Part shown: positions 19,208 to 26,676 of the stretch, piece by piece | Layout: every line of letters begins with the position of its first letter | Numbering within the stretch: position 1 is the first letter of the stretch | The notes under the pieces: model-generated | The model's database searches: none | What the model saw: the letters and a program-made list of their open reading frames with translations, nothing else | What the model was told of the DNA's origin: nothing | Program-made: the position numbers and the translations under genes | Source: Aliidongia dinghuensis | Lineage (GTDB): Bacteria > Pseudomonadota > Alphaproteobacteria > ATCC43930 > CGMCC-115725 | Length of the DNA: 64,000 nt | Direction: 5' to 3' | NCBI RefSeq assembly: GCF_014643535.1 | Contig: NZ_BMJQ01000001.1 | Location: 62,001 to 126,000 of the forward strand

Positions 19208-20506
19208 ATGAGCAGAGGTGCAGTCATCGTCGGGGCCGGCCAGGCCGGCGGACGCGCGGCCATGCTGCTGGCCGAGCGCGGCTATCCCGGCCCGGTCATG
19301 CTGATCGGGGCCGAGCCCTTGCCGCCCTACGAGCGCCCGCCGCTATCGAAGGACATGCTGGCCGACCCCGCCGCAGCGCCGGCCTTCCTGGCTGCGGCAG
19401 ATGAATACGAGCGGCTGGGCGTCCGGATGATGCTCGGCCGACGGGTGGTGTCGATCGACCGGGCGGCGCGGCGCGTGGTACTCGATGACGGGACAACCGT
19501 GCCCTACCGGCAGCTCGTGCTCGCGACCGGCGGCCGGCCGCGCCATCTGCCGTTCCAGCTGCAGCGGTTGCAGACCCTGCGCACGGTCGATGACGTCCAC
19601 GCCATCGCGGCACAGGCGGCGGGCGCAAGGTCCGTGCTGGTCATCGGCGGCGGCGTCATCGGGCTGGAGGTCGCAGCGACGCTGCGCATCAAGGGGCTGG
19701 CCGTCACCGTGGTGGAGATCGGCTCCCGTCTGCTGGGGCGCAACTTCCCCCATCCCGTCGCCGCTTTGATTGCCGAACGTCACCGCGCCCGGGGCGTGGA
19801 CATCCGAACCGGCCTCCGCGTCCGCACGATGTGGGAGGACGCGGCGGGCGTGCACGCGACGCTGTCCAACGACGAGACCATTACCGCCGACTTCGCTGTC
19901 GCCGGCATCGGCATCGTGCCGGACACCGGCTTGGCGCAGGACGCCGGTCTCATCGTCGACGATGGCGTGGTGGTCGATGAGGCCATGCGTAGTTCAGATC
20001 CGGCGATCTTCGCGATCGGCGACATGGCCGCGCAAGCCGGCGCCGACGGGCGCTTCGCGCGCTACGAGACCTGGCAGAACGCCAATGTCACCGCGGAGCG
20101 CGCGGCGGCCGCCATCCTGGGCGAGGCGCTGCCGCCGCGGGACGCGCCGTGGTTCTGGACCGACCAGTTCGACCTGAACGTCCAGCTCGCCGGCCGGACC
20201 GGGCCGGAGGTCGAGGGCGCCCGTATCGTCGAGCAGGGCTCGACCGTCGCAGGCGGGCGGGTGTTCCTGCTGATCGAGGGGCGGCGGCTTGCCGGGGTGG
20301 CGGCGGTCAATGCCGGGCGCGACATGAGCGTCTGCCGGCGCCTGGTCGCCGCCGAGGTGGAACTACCGGACGGCTTCGTGGCGGCCGAGGTCTTCGACGC
20401 CCGCGCCGCCCGCGCGCTGCTCGGGAGTTCCCGGGTCGGCGGTTCCCGGGTCAGCGGCCCTCAGGCCAATGCATCTCAGGCCAGCGCCCACCCAGTCGAT
20501 GCGTGA
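19208..20506 (+). CDS. FAD-dependent ferredoxin reductase of the dioxygenase system
   Basis: 432 residues from ATG 19208, which is preceded by AGGGAG. An FAD-binding GAGQAGG lies at residues 9-15, PPYERPPLSK follows as in BphA4-type reductases, then the NAD(P)-binding GGGVIGLEVA near 150, and FAIGDMA for the flavin. It passes electrons from NADH to the Rieske ferredoxin. Relatives are about 400-410 residues. The extra C-terminal tail is low-complexity (GSSRVGGSRVSG then Gln/Ala/Ser-rich), comes from short direct repeats, and overlaps the convergent IclR gene by 56 bases. The gene may have been extended by loss of its original stop. Confidence 0.9.
   Translation: MSRGAVIVGAGQAGGRAAMLLAERGYPGPVMLIGAEPLPPYERPPLSKDMLADPAAAPAFLAAADEYERLGVRMMLGRRVVSIDRAARRVVLDDGTTVPYRQLVLATGGRPRHLPFQLQRLQTLRTVDDVHAIAAQAAGARSVLVIGGGVIGLEVAATLRIKGLAVTVVEIGSRLLGRNFPHPVAALIAERHRARGVDIRTGLRVRTMWEDAAGVHATLSNDETITADFAVAGIGIVPDTGLAQDAGLIVDDGVVVDEAMRSSDPAIFAIGDMAAQAGADGRFARYETWQNANVTAERAAAAILGEALPPRDAPWFWTDQFDLNVQLAGRTGPEVEGARIVEQGSTVAGGRVFLLIEGRRLAGVAAVNAGRDMSVCRRLVAAEVELPDGFVAAEVFDARAARALLGSSRVGGSRVSGPQANASQASAHPVDA
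20427..20456 (+). repeat. 15-bp tandem duplication at the reductase C-terminus
   Basis: Two adjacent 15-base units at 20427-20441 and 20442-20456 (GTTCCCGGGTCGGCG, with one change in the second). They encode the repeated SRVGG/SRVSG. CTCAGGCCA also occurs twice just after. Confidence 0.75.
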
Positions 20507-21233
20507 CCTCCTGGCCGGCGGCGATGAGGCGCTGCTTCACGGCGGCGTCCGCGTCGACCGCGAAGCTCTGCGATGCGATGGCGGACATCACGAGCACGAG
20601 CTGGCCCTGCACGTTGAATATCGGCACGGCGTAAGCTCTGAGGCCGGGAATGATCGTGCCGTCCACGGCGGCGATCAGGTCGCGCCGCACCTGCTGGCGC
20701 AGCGCGTCGATGTCGACCGGGCCGTTCGTTCGCTCGAGCACCAGCTCGCGCTGCAGGAAGTCGGAGACATAGGTCTCGTTGAGGAAGGCGAGGAACACGC
20801 GGCCCGTCGCCGACATGGTGAGCGACAGCCGGGAGCCGATGGCGAGCGTCGTGTAGACGGGTGGGGAGCCCGGATACCAGCGCACGATGGTCGGGCCCAG
20901 GTCCGACCAGATGGCGAGCAGAATGGTGCGCCCGGTGGCCGCCACGACCTCTTGGGCAACTTGGCTCGCCTCCTCGAACACGTCGAGCCGTGCCATCGCT
21001 GCGAGGCCGAGCCGCAGGGCGCCGGCGTGCAGGTCGTAGAGCGCCGTCGCCGGGTCCTGCCTCAGGAAGCCCGTGTTGACGAAGCTCGCGAGATAGCGGT
21101 GCGCCTGGCTCGCCGACAGGTCGCTGGCCTTGGCGACCTCGGACAAGGTGCTTGGCCGGCCCAGCTTGACGAGCGCGTCCAGCACGCCGACGCCGATCTC
21201 GACCGACTGGATCCCCTTGCGCTTGCCGACCAT
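20451..21233 (-). CDS. IclR-family transcriptional regulator
   Basis: 260 residues. The N-terminal winged HTH (VGVLDALVKLGRPSTLSEVA, then LSASQAHRYLASFVNTGFL) and the C-terminal effector-binding domain are those of the IclR family. Members commonly control aromatic-degradation operons and bind ring-cleavage intermediates. Its place between the reductase gene and the binding-protein gene suggests control of one or both. It lies 110 bp downstream of the binding-protein gene on the same strand. Its last 56 bases are antisense to the reductase tail. Confidence 0.9.
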   Translation of the reverse strand: MVGKRKGIQSVEIGVGVLDALVKLGRPSTLSEVAKASDLSASQAHRYLASFVNTGFLRQDPATALYDLHAGALRLGLAAMARLDVFEEASQVAQEVVAATGRTILLAIWSDLGPTIVRWYPGSPPVYTTLAIGSRLSLTMSATGRVFLAFLNETYVSDFLQRELVLERTNGPVDIDALRQQVRRDLIAAVDGTIIPGLRAYAVPIFNVQGQLVLVMSAIASQSFAVDADAAVKQRLIAAGQEVTHRLGGRWPEMHWPEGR

Positions 21234-21343
21234 GCGAACCGCCTCTGCTGCGTTACCGGCGGCACCATAGCCGCTGCGGTGCCGTCGAAAAAGCGGCCCG
21301 GCAGAGCGCTATCCCCCAATAAAGACAGGAAAGACAGGCGCTC

Positions 21344-22402
21344 TCAGCGCAGCGGCGGCGCGTAGAGCAGGCCGCCCTTGCTCCAGAGCTCGTTCAGGCC
21401 GCGGGCGAGCTTGAGCGGCCCGTTGGCGCCGACGGTCCGGTCGAATATCTCGCCGTAATTGCCGACCTGGCGGATCGCCCGGTAAGCCCACCGCTCGTCG
21501 AGGCCGAGCGCCTTGCCGTTGCCCGGCGTCACGCCCAAGAGGCGCTGCACTGTCGGATCGCTGCTCTTCAGGCCCTCGTCGACATTGGCGCGGGTCAGGC
21601 CATGCTCCTCCGCGTCGACGAGCGCGAAGACGGTCCAGCGGATGATGTCGAGCCATTGGTCGTCGCCGGCGCGGACGGCCGGCGCCAGCGGTTCCTTCGA
21701 GATGATTTCAGGCAGGATCATGTAGTCGTCCGGGTTGCTGGCCCGGGTGATGCGCACGCCGGCCAGGCCCGAGGCGTCGGTCGTCAACGCATCGCACCGG
21801 CCGGCGAAGAAGGCGCCTTCGATTTCGTCCTCGCTCTCGATCACCACGGTCTTCAGTGTGAGATTGTTCTTGCGGAAATAGTCGGCGAGGTTGAGCTCGG
21901 TCGTGGTGCCCGGCTGGACGCAGATCGTGGCGCCCGACAGTTCCTTGGCGCTCTTCACGCCCAGCTTCTTCGAAACCATGAAGCCCTGGCCGTCGTAGAA
22001 GATGGTGGGGCCGAACACCAGCCCCAGCTGTGCCTCGCGCGTCAGCGACCAGGTCGTGTTGCGGGCGAGCAGGTCGACCTCGCCCGACTGGAGCGCCGTG
22101 AAGCGCTGCTCGGGCGACAGCGGCTCGAACTTGACCTTGCCGGCATCGCCCAGCACGGCCGCGGCCAAGGCGTGGCAGATCTCGACGTCGATGCCGGCGT
22201 AGTTGCCCTGGCTGTCGGCCAGCGAGAAGCCGGCGATGCCGGTCGAGATGCCGCACTTGACCACGCCGCGCGCCTTCACCGTGTCGAGCGTCGCGGCCTG
22301 GGCAGCGCTGCCGATGACTGCTGCCAGCACGACTGTTGCGAGCACGACTGTTGCGAGCACGACTGGTGCGAGCACGGCGGCGGCAAGAAACCTGATCATC
22401 AT
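21344..22402 (-). CDS. Amino-acid ABC transporter substrate-binding protein (AapJ-like)
   Basis: 352 residues. After a long hydrophobic signal peptide (cleaved near SAAQA), the mature part starts VKARGVVKCGISTGIAGFS and continues as a family 3 solute-binding protein of the general L-amino-acid type: LARNTTWSLTREAQLG, ATICVQPGTTTELNL, and a C-terminal RQVGNYGEIFDR. It should bind polar amino acids in the periplasm. No permease or ATPase gene is next to it, so it is an orphan or serves a transporter elsewhere. The signal peptide contains an in-frame five-residue repeat. Two adjacent ATG codons (22402 and 22399) could start it. Confidence 0.9.
   Translation of the reverse strand: MMIRFLAAAVLAPVVLATVVLATVVLAAVIGSAAQAATLDTVKARGVVKCGISTGIAGFSLADSQGNYAGIDVEICHALAAAVLGDAGKVKFEPLSPEQRFTALQSGEVDLLARNTTWSLTREAQLGLVFGPTIFYDGQGFMVSKKLGVKSAKELSGATICVQPGTTTELNLADYFRKNNLTLKTVVIESEDEIEGAFFAGRCDALTTDASGLAGVRITRASNPDDYMILPEIISKEPLAPAVRAGDDQWLDIIRWTVFALVDAEEHGLTRANVDEGLKSSDPTVQRLLGVTPGNGKALGLDERWAYRAIRQVGNYGEIFDRTVGANGPLKLARGLNELWSKGGLLYAPPLR
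22326..22370 (-). repeat. Three 15-bp tandem repeats inside a signal-peptide sequence
   Basis: Units at 22326-22340 and 22341-22355 are identical (AGCACGACTGTTGCG on the plus strand) and 22356-22370 differs by one base. They encode VVLAT, VVLAT and VVLAP in the hydrophobic core of the binding protein's signal peptide. The reading frame is kept. Confidence 0.85.
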
Positions 22403-22438
22403 GATCTCCCGATGCGGGCTCGCGGCACCGATGCTGGT

Positions 22439-23284
22439 CTACGCGATATAGAACGCCAGCGTCCTGAGCTCGATGCTCTCGCGCGGCAGAACGTCGGCCG
22501 GCGCGGTCGGGTCTTCGAACGCGGTATGCGGCGCGAAGCGGGCCCGACCGTCCGTGGCGGAATCGTAGCACTTGAGCAGCAGGGCTTCATCCACGCGCAT
22601 TTCCGGGACGTAGAACCAGCGATGCGCCGGATTGAAGCGGACCGCGTAGGTTTCCCCTGTCCGGTCCGGATAGACGAGATCGGACGCGACCAAATCCTGG
22701 AAGGCGACGCTGCGCGCGTCGCACACGGCGAGCGGGGCATCGCGCAACGGGCCGCGGATCGGCCGCCAGACATTGATCACCGAGAAGCGCCGGCGCAGCA
22801 GCGCATCCGCTTCCTCGCCCAGCAGATCCCGCACCCGCTGCGGCCCCGACTTGACGGTGTAGTCGTTGTGCACCCGAGGTACCGGCTGGCGCGGCGCGCC
22901 GGCGGTGCGGTCGGCCGTGTCTGGCAGGCGACGCCGGATCGTGTGGTCGAACACCAGCACGCGCGCGGCGCCGGTTGCCGCCGCCACCAGCCGCTCAGCC
23001 TCCGGGTAATAGACCTGGCGCAGGGCGTCCTCGTCATAGAAATCGCCGACGGCGCTCTGGTGATCGACGAGCGCCAGCCCCTCCTCATCGAGCGAAAGCC
23101 GGTCGGCGAACGGACGGGCGTTGGAGATCGCCAGGCGGTGCGGCTCGTAGACGGCGTTGTTCTGCGGGATGCCCGGCGGCGGCTCATAGGTGTAGTTCCG
23201 TGGCTTCTCCGTCATGGCGGCGAGATAGTTCAGCACCGCCTCGACACGCGGCAGGCTTTCGATTTGGGCGGCAGACAGGCTCAT
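22439..23284 (-). CDS. CmcJ/NvfI-family putative oxidoreductase
   Basis: 281 residues. The sequence fits the CmcJ/NvfI family (related to cephamycin CmcJ and fungal gibberellin desaturase-like proteins): an N-terminal region with NARPFADRLSLDEEG, a central VLVFDHTIRRR, then PVPRVHNDYT with a His-x-Asp iron-ligand-like pair, FSVINVWRPIRGPL, and a C-terminal FAPHTAFEDP where a third His may sit, ending RESIELRTLAF. Members are likely Fe(II)/2-oxoglutarate-type oxygenases; the substrate is unknown. It ends 36 bp before the binding-protein gene and probably forms an operon with it. Confidence 0.8.
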   Translation of the reverse strand: MSLSAAQIESLPRVEAVLNYLAAMTEKPRNYTYEPPPGIPQNNAVYEPHRLAISNARPFADRLSLDEEGLALVDHQSAVGDFYDEDALRQVYYPEAERLVAAATGAARVLVFDHTIRRRLPDTADRTAGAPRQPVPRVHNDYTVKSGPQRVRDLLGEEADALLRRRFSVINVWRPIRGPLRDAPLAVCDARSVAFQDLVASDLVYPDRTGETYAVRFNPAHRWFYVPEMRVDEALLLKCYDSATDGRARFAPHTAFEDPTAPADVLPRESIELRTLAFYIA

Positions 23285-23455
23285 GATCGTTTCACCCGAT
23301 GGCTGGGGTGGCGCCGGCGCCGAGGCCGCGCGCTCGAGAGGCAGATATCGTCACCTCCAAGCGCATTTCAACGATATTTTTCAGTGTATTTTTAAAATAA
23401 ACAATAACAATATGTTGTATTGAGTCGTAGCAACCCTCCTGCAGATGCCCCGGCG
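23285..23455 (-). promoter_or_regulatory. AT-rich upstream region of the CmcJ-like gene
   Basis: 171 bases between two minus-strand genes. 23355-23425 is strongly AT-rich. A possible minus-strand promoter is TTGTTA and TACACT with 16 bases between. CAATA/TATTG form five-base arms at 23402-23422. No gene is seen. Confidence 0.3.
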
Positions 23456-24502
23456 CTAGGCCGTCCCGGACGGCGTCGCGTAGAGCCCGAGGCTCTCGAA
23501 CGGGCCGATATCGAAGCCCTTCTTGCGGCCCGCGACCGCCCGCCCTTGGCCGAAGGCTTTCTGCAGGCGCGCGTTTTCCTCGGCGACGAGCGTGTCCGCG
23601 TCCGCGCCGACCAGGTCCGGGCTCGTGAGCGCCAGGCGTTTGAAAAAAGTATAGGCCTCCTCGGCCTTTGCGCTCGTCGTCTTCGGGTCGTGCAACAGCG
23701 CGCGCAGGCTGTCGTGGGCGCTGCGCAGGTCCGGGATCGACGCCCAGTCGGCGCGCCGTGTCTCGGCCTCGATGCTGAACACGAAATAGGGATAGTCCGC
23801 CAACTTGTCGTTCTTCTCGAACTGCAGGCGGAACGACTCGTCGAAGCGGAGGCTGCTGCCGTCGACCAGGTGGGAGGGCGCGTCGGTGACGAGGTAATAG
23901 CCCGTCTCGACCGGCGAAAAGCCGTGGGCGAGCCCGACCGCGAGGGTGGAATGATTCTCGAGCCCGAGCAGCCGTTCCGCTCCCTTCTTGAGCGGCTCGA
24001 CGAACGGTGCCGCCGCGGTCACGAAGCTGACGCCGGCCGCCTTCGACATGGTCATGAGCACGTCGAGAAACGGCTCGGCCAGATCCGACGATTGCACGGC
24101 GAAGAGGCCGATCTCCACGGTCATGTTGCCGCCGCGATAGGGCACGGGGCCCAGCACCGGCACATCCTTCAGCAGGATGCGATCCGCATGCTTCGGGTCC
24201 GGCCCCGCCAGCTTCGAGGGCGTCGAGATGGACTGGAACTGGGCCTCGCCGGTCCGGCTGTCCGCGAGCGTCGCGTTGGTGTGGATGCACCCGTAATATT
24301 TCTTCCAGGCGATGCGGCTGTTGACGATGCGCAGCGATTTCAGGCGGACCTGGACATAGTGCTTGTCGCGCTCGAGCGTGAGGGGCTGCGCGACGATCGA
24401 GAGCTGCGCCGCCGTCAAGCGCCGAACCGTCGGCTCCGTGTTCCGCTCGCGCACGGCCCACGCAATGACGCTCTTGGCCTTCTCGCCGATGCCGAGCCGC
24501 AT
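23456..24502 (-). CDS. Unrecognised protein, partner of the trypsin-like protease
   Basis: 348 residues from ATG 24502, one base after the protease stop, so the two genes are almost certainly one transcriptional and translational unit. I recognise no family. There is no signal peptide. An N-terminal helical stretch (about 1-30) leads into what look like beta strands (LTLERDKHYVQVRLKSLRIV, then NMTVEIGLFAVQ). A moderately hydrophobic segment around MSKAAGVSFVTAAAPFVEPL (about 150-180) could bind a membrane or pack in a core. A further beta-rich part and a charged helical end (about 250-320) follow. It may be a substrate, scaffold or effector of the protease; this is inference from linkage alone. 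Confidence 0.65.
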   Translation of the reverse strand: MRLGIGEKAKSVIAWAVRERNTEPTVRRLTAAQLSIVAQPLTLERDKHYVQVRLKSLRIVNSRIAWKKYYGCIHTNATLADSRTGEAQFQSISTPSKLAGPDPKHADRILLKDVPVLGPVPYRGGNMTVEIGLFAVQSSDLAEPFLDVLMTMSKAAGVSFVTAAAPFVEPLKKGAERLLGLENHSTLAVGLAHGFSPVETGYYLVTDAPSHLVDGSSLRFDESFRLQFEKNDKLADYPYFVFSIEAETRRADWASIPDLRSAHDSLRALLHDPKTTSAKAEEAYTFFKRLALTSPDLVGADADTLVAEENARLQKAFGQGRAVAGRKKGFDIGPFESLGLYATPSGTA

Positions 24503-24503
24503 G

Positions 24504-25532
24504 TCAGTACTCCAGGTCCAGCAGTTCGTAGACGGAGTGGGCCCAGACCCACGACGAATAGGCGGGGGTGGCGTTGCGGCCGGTGACCTCGAGCGCGAAG
24601 CCGACAATGTAGTCGTCGTCGCTGATCAAGGCCGCGCCCGAATCGCCTTGGTCGGTGATCGGCGGCGTGTAGATCTTGAGCTGATTGTATTTCGTCACGT
24701 TGGGGGCGGCCAAATCCCAGCCGGTGACGTTGGTGCTGTTCAGCCCGGTCGTGAGCCCCTCGTATTCGGCGCCCTGGTTGCCGCGCGGCAGCTTGTTTGC
24801 GAGCGGGCCCTTGGCGCCCTTGCTGCCCGGGTTCGCCGTCGTCGTGACTTCGATGAAGCAGCTGTCGGACACTTTGTTGCGCCGCACAACCGTGCCGCTG
24901 ACGCCATCAACCGTCACGTGCTTGTTGGAGCCGACTGCGTGGAGCGCCGCGGTCACGCCTGAGCGCTTCTTCTTGTCGATCGCGGCGACGCCGGCGGTCG
25001 AATCGCCGTATGACCCGGTCAGCGGGTCGACCTTCCAGACAGAGGGCGGCGCGTTGACGGCGGAGGTCGTCGGCCGTTGCGCGATCACGGCGCCGAACGG
25101 CTGCCCCGCGAACGCCTCGATGGCAATGAGGGGCCCCAGGGTGTGGAAGGGCGGGGGTGCCTCCAGCAGATCGGTGAAATTCAGCCAGCCCTCGATGAGG
25201 TCGGACGACGACGGCTTGATGTCGATCACCCACGTCTGTTCATCGCGCAACGAGTGCAGCATGACGAGGTCGTAACGGCGGTTGACGCTTCTGAGGGCGA
25301 CGATCTGCTCCGTTCGCGCCAGCTCGTGAAACGGAAATCCGCGGGCGGTGAGCGCCCGTTGGAACGCGGGGGAATGGGCCAGCGCCTGCAGCGCCATCGT
25401 CGCGATGAGCGCCCGCGCGCGTTGCGTATCCTCGCCGGTGCCGGCCGCAAGGGCCCGGCAGGCGGGGCCTGCGGTTTCGAGATCGATGCCGTCTTGTCCG
25501 CCAATCAGAGTCGTCAACGAGTCGAAGCTCAT
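24504..25532 (-). CDS. Trypsin-like serine protease with helical N-terminal domain
   Basis: 342 residues from ATG 25532, which has GGAGG upstream; an ATG 18 bases earlier is less likely. The C-terminal half (about 180-342) looks like a compact trypsin-like protease: Ser298 in QGDSGAALI and then strand YIVGFALEV, His198 in TAALHAVG, and Asp223 in VSDSCFIEV as triad candidates. His-Asp and Asp-Ser spacings are shorter than in trypsin. The N-terminal part (about 1-180) has an alpha-helical repeat-like start and then a segment (RRYDLVMLHSLRDEQTWVID) I cannot assign. There is no signal peptide, so it is probably cytoplasmic. It is first in a two-gene unit. Confidence 0.75.
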   Translation of the reverse strand: MSFDSLTTLIGGQDGIDLETAGPACRALAAGTGEDTQRARALIATMALQALAHSPAFQRALTARGFPFHELARTEQIVALRSVNRRYDLVMLHSLRDEQTWVIDIKPSSSDLIEGWLNFTDLLEAPPPFHTLGPLIAIEAFAGQPFGAVIAQRPTTSAVNAPPSVWKVDPLTGSYGDSTAGVAAIDKKKRSGVTAALHAVGSNKHVTVDGVSGTVVRRNKVSDSCFIEVTTTANPGSKGAKGPLANKLPRGNQGAEYEGLTTGLNSTNVTGWDLAAPNVTKYNQLKIYTPPITDQGDSGAALISDDDYIVGFALEVTGRNATPAYSSWVWAHSVYELLDLEY

Positions 25533-25570
25533 GCGCGCCTCCAACAGCACTCGCGCTGCGAGAGCATTAC

Positions 25571-25590
25571 ATTACCGGATTCGCGGTAAT
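25571..25590. promoter_or_regulatory. Inverted repeat upstream of the protease gene
   Basis: ATTACCG-N6-CGGTAAT, perfect seven-base arms, 38 bases before the protease ATG and about 107 before the PEBP-like gene on the other strand. It has operator-like geometry. The regulator is unknown. Confidence 0.4.
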
Positions 25591-25696
25591 CGTTCACCGG
25601 GGAATGTCTCCGCCGGGCATGATCGTTTTGGGGTGGGGTGTTCTCGTTTATGGTCGAACGCGAACACGAGACGAAGCAACCGAGGAGGAGGATCGG

Positions 25697-26098
25697 ATGC
25701 TGAAACGACTGGGGGCTGTTGCGATGGTGCTGGCGGTGGCGGTGGCGGGCGCCGGTGCGGCGCAGGCGCAATCTCCTGCCTTCTCCGTCGATTTCACCTG
25801 GCAGGGCACGACGTCGTGCTTCGATCCGAAATCGCCGCCGTTTACTCTCGGCGGCGTGCCCGGCGGGACGAAGGCGCTCAAGTTCGCGATGAAGGACCTG
25901 GACGCGCCGACCTATCCGCACGGCGGCGGATCGATCGCCTATGACGGGCAGAGCGAGGTGCGCCGAGGCGCCTTCTCCTATCAGGGGCCCTGTCCGCCCG
26001 ACGGCCAGCACAGCTATCAATGGACCGTGGAGGCGCTCGACGGAAATGGCCGGACGCTCGCGCGCGCCATTGTCACCAAGAAATTCCCCGAACGATGA
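25697..26098 (+). CDS. Secreted PEBP-like (YbhB/YbcL family) protein
   Basis: 133 residues with a signal peptide ending GAAQAQ. Two hallmark motifs of the phosphatidylethanolamine-binding protein superfamily are present: MKDLDAPTYPHGG (D-x-DAP) and FSYQGPCPPDGQHSYQW (GPCPP-G-H-Y). Bacterial relatives such as YbhB and YbcL are about 160-180 residues; this one lacks part of the middle between the two motifs but reads as one intact frame. The function of bacterial members is poorly known (ligand binding, sometimes host signalling). GAGGAGGAG precedes ATG 25697. Confidence 0.85.
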   Translation: MLKRLGAVAMVLAVAVAGAGAAQAQSPAFSVDFTWQGTTSCFDPKSPPFTLGGVPGGTKALKFAMKDLDAPTYPHGGGSIAYDGQSEVRRGAFSYQGPCPPDGQHSYQWTVEALDGNGRTLARAIVTKKFPER

Positions 26099-26283
26099 AG
26101 CGGACGGTCGAATGATCCGCCGGCCGGAAGGTCGACCGGGCCATGGGCGGTGTTTTGGTGGTACCCTATATCCTGAACGAACTTGTCGGCTGCGGCGTTA
26201 AGGCAACTGGACGTCGGCACACCGGCACCGGGCCGTGTGGTAGCGTTTATTGTGGGCTCGCTTGTTTTGAGAGGAGGACGGCC

Positions 26284-26626
26284 GGTGATACGCATGTGCG
26301 GCTTGTCGCTGCTGCTCATCGTCGTGTCCATTCTCGGCCTGCCCGTCAAGGCGGCGCCGCCACCGAATGCCGACCCGGCGCTCAGCCCCTGGTTCGAAAG
26401 CCTGCGCCAGCCCGGCACCGGCATCAGCTGCTGCTCGATCGCCGATTGCCGGCCGGCGGATTATCGGACCACGCCCAACGGGTACGAAGTGTGGATCGAC
26501 AACCGTTGGCAGCCGGTGCCGCCGGAGAAGGTGCTGCAGCGCGCCGACAACCCGGTCGGCCGCGCCATCGTCTGCTGGACGAAGCAGGTCGGCATCATGT
26601 GCTTCGTCCGGGCGCCGGAGACATGA
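26284..26626 (+). CDS. Small secreted cysteine-rich protein of unknown function
   Basis: 114 residues from GTG 26284. I chose this start because AGGAGG at 26272-26277 is six bases away; ATG 26294 would be 16 bases away. A signal peptide (CGLSLLLIVVSILGLPVKA) is followed by a compact domain with four conserved-looking cysteines: GISCCSIADC near residue 50 and later AIVCWTKQVGIMCFV. I believe similar CCS-x2-DC proteins occur as hypothetical exported proteins in alphaproteobacteria, but I cannot name a family. The cysteines suggest disulfides in the periplasm. Confidence 0.7.
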
Positions 26627-26676
26627 CGACAGACGTAACGGCGTAGTATTGCAGCCAAGCGACAGGACCGACCCGG

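Noticed and set aside
22326-22370. A CRISPR-like repeat array
   Set aside because: The units are only 15 bp, directly adjacent without spacers, and keep a reading frame inside a gene.
23402-23422. A 21-base palindrome upstream of the CmcJ-like gene
   Set aside because: Only the outer five bases of each arm pair. In such AT-rich DNA this is expected by chance.
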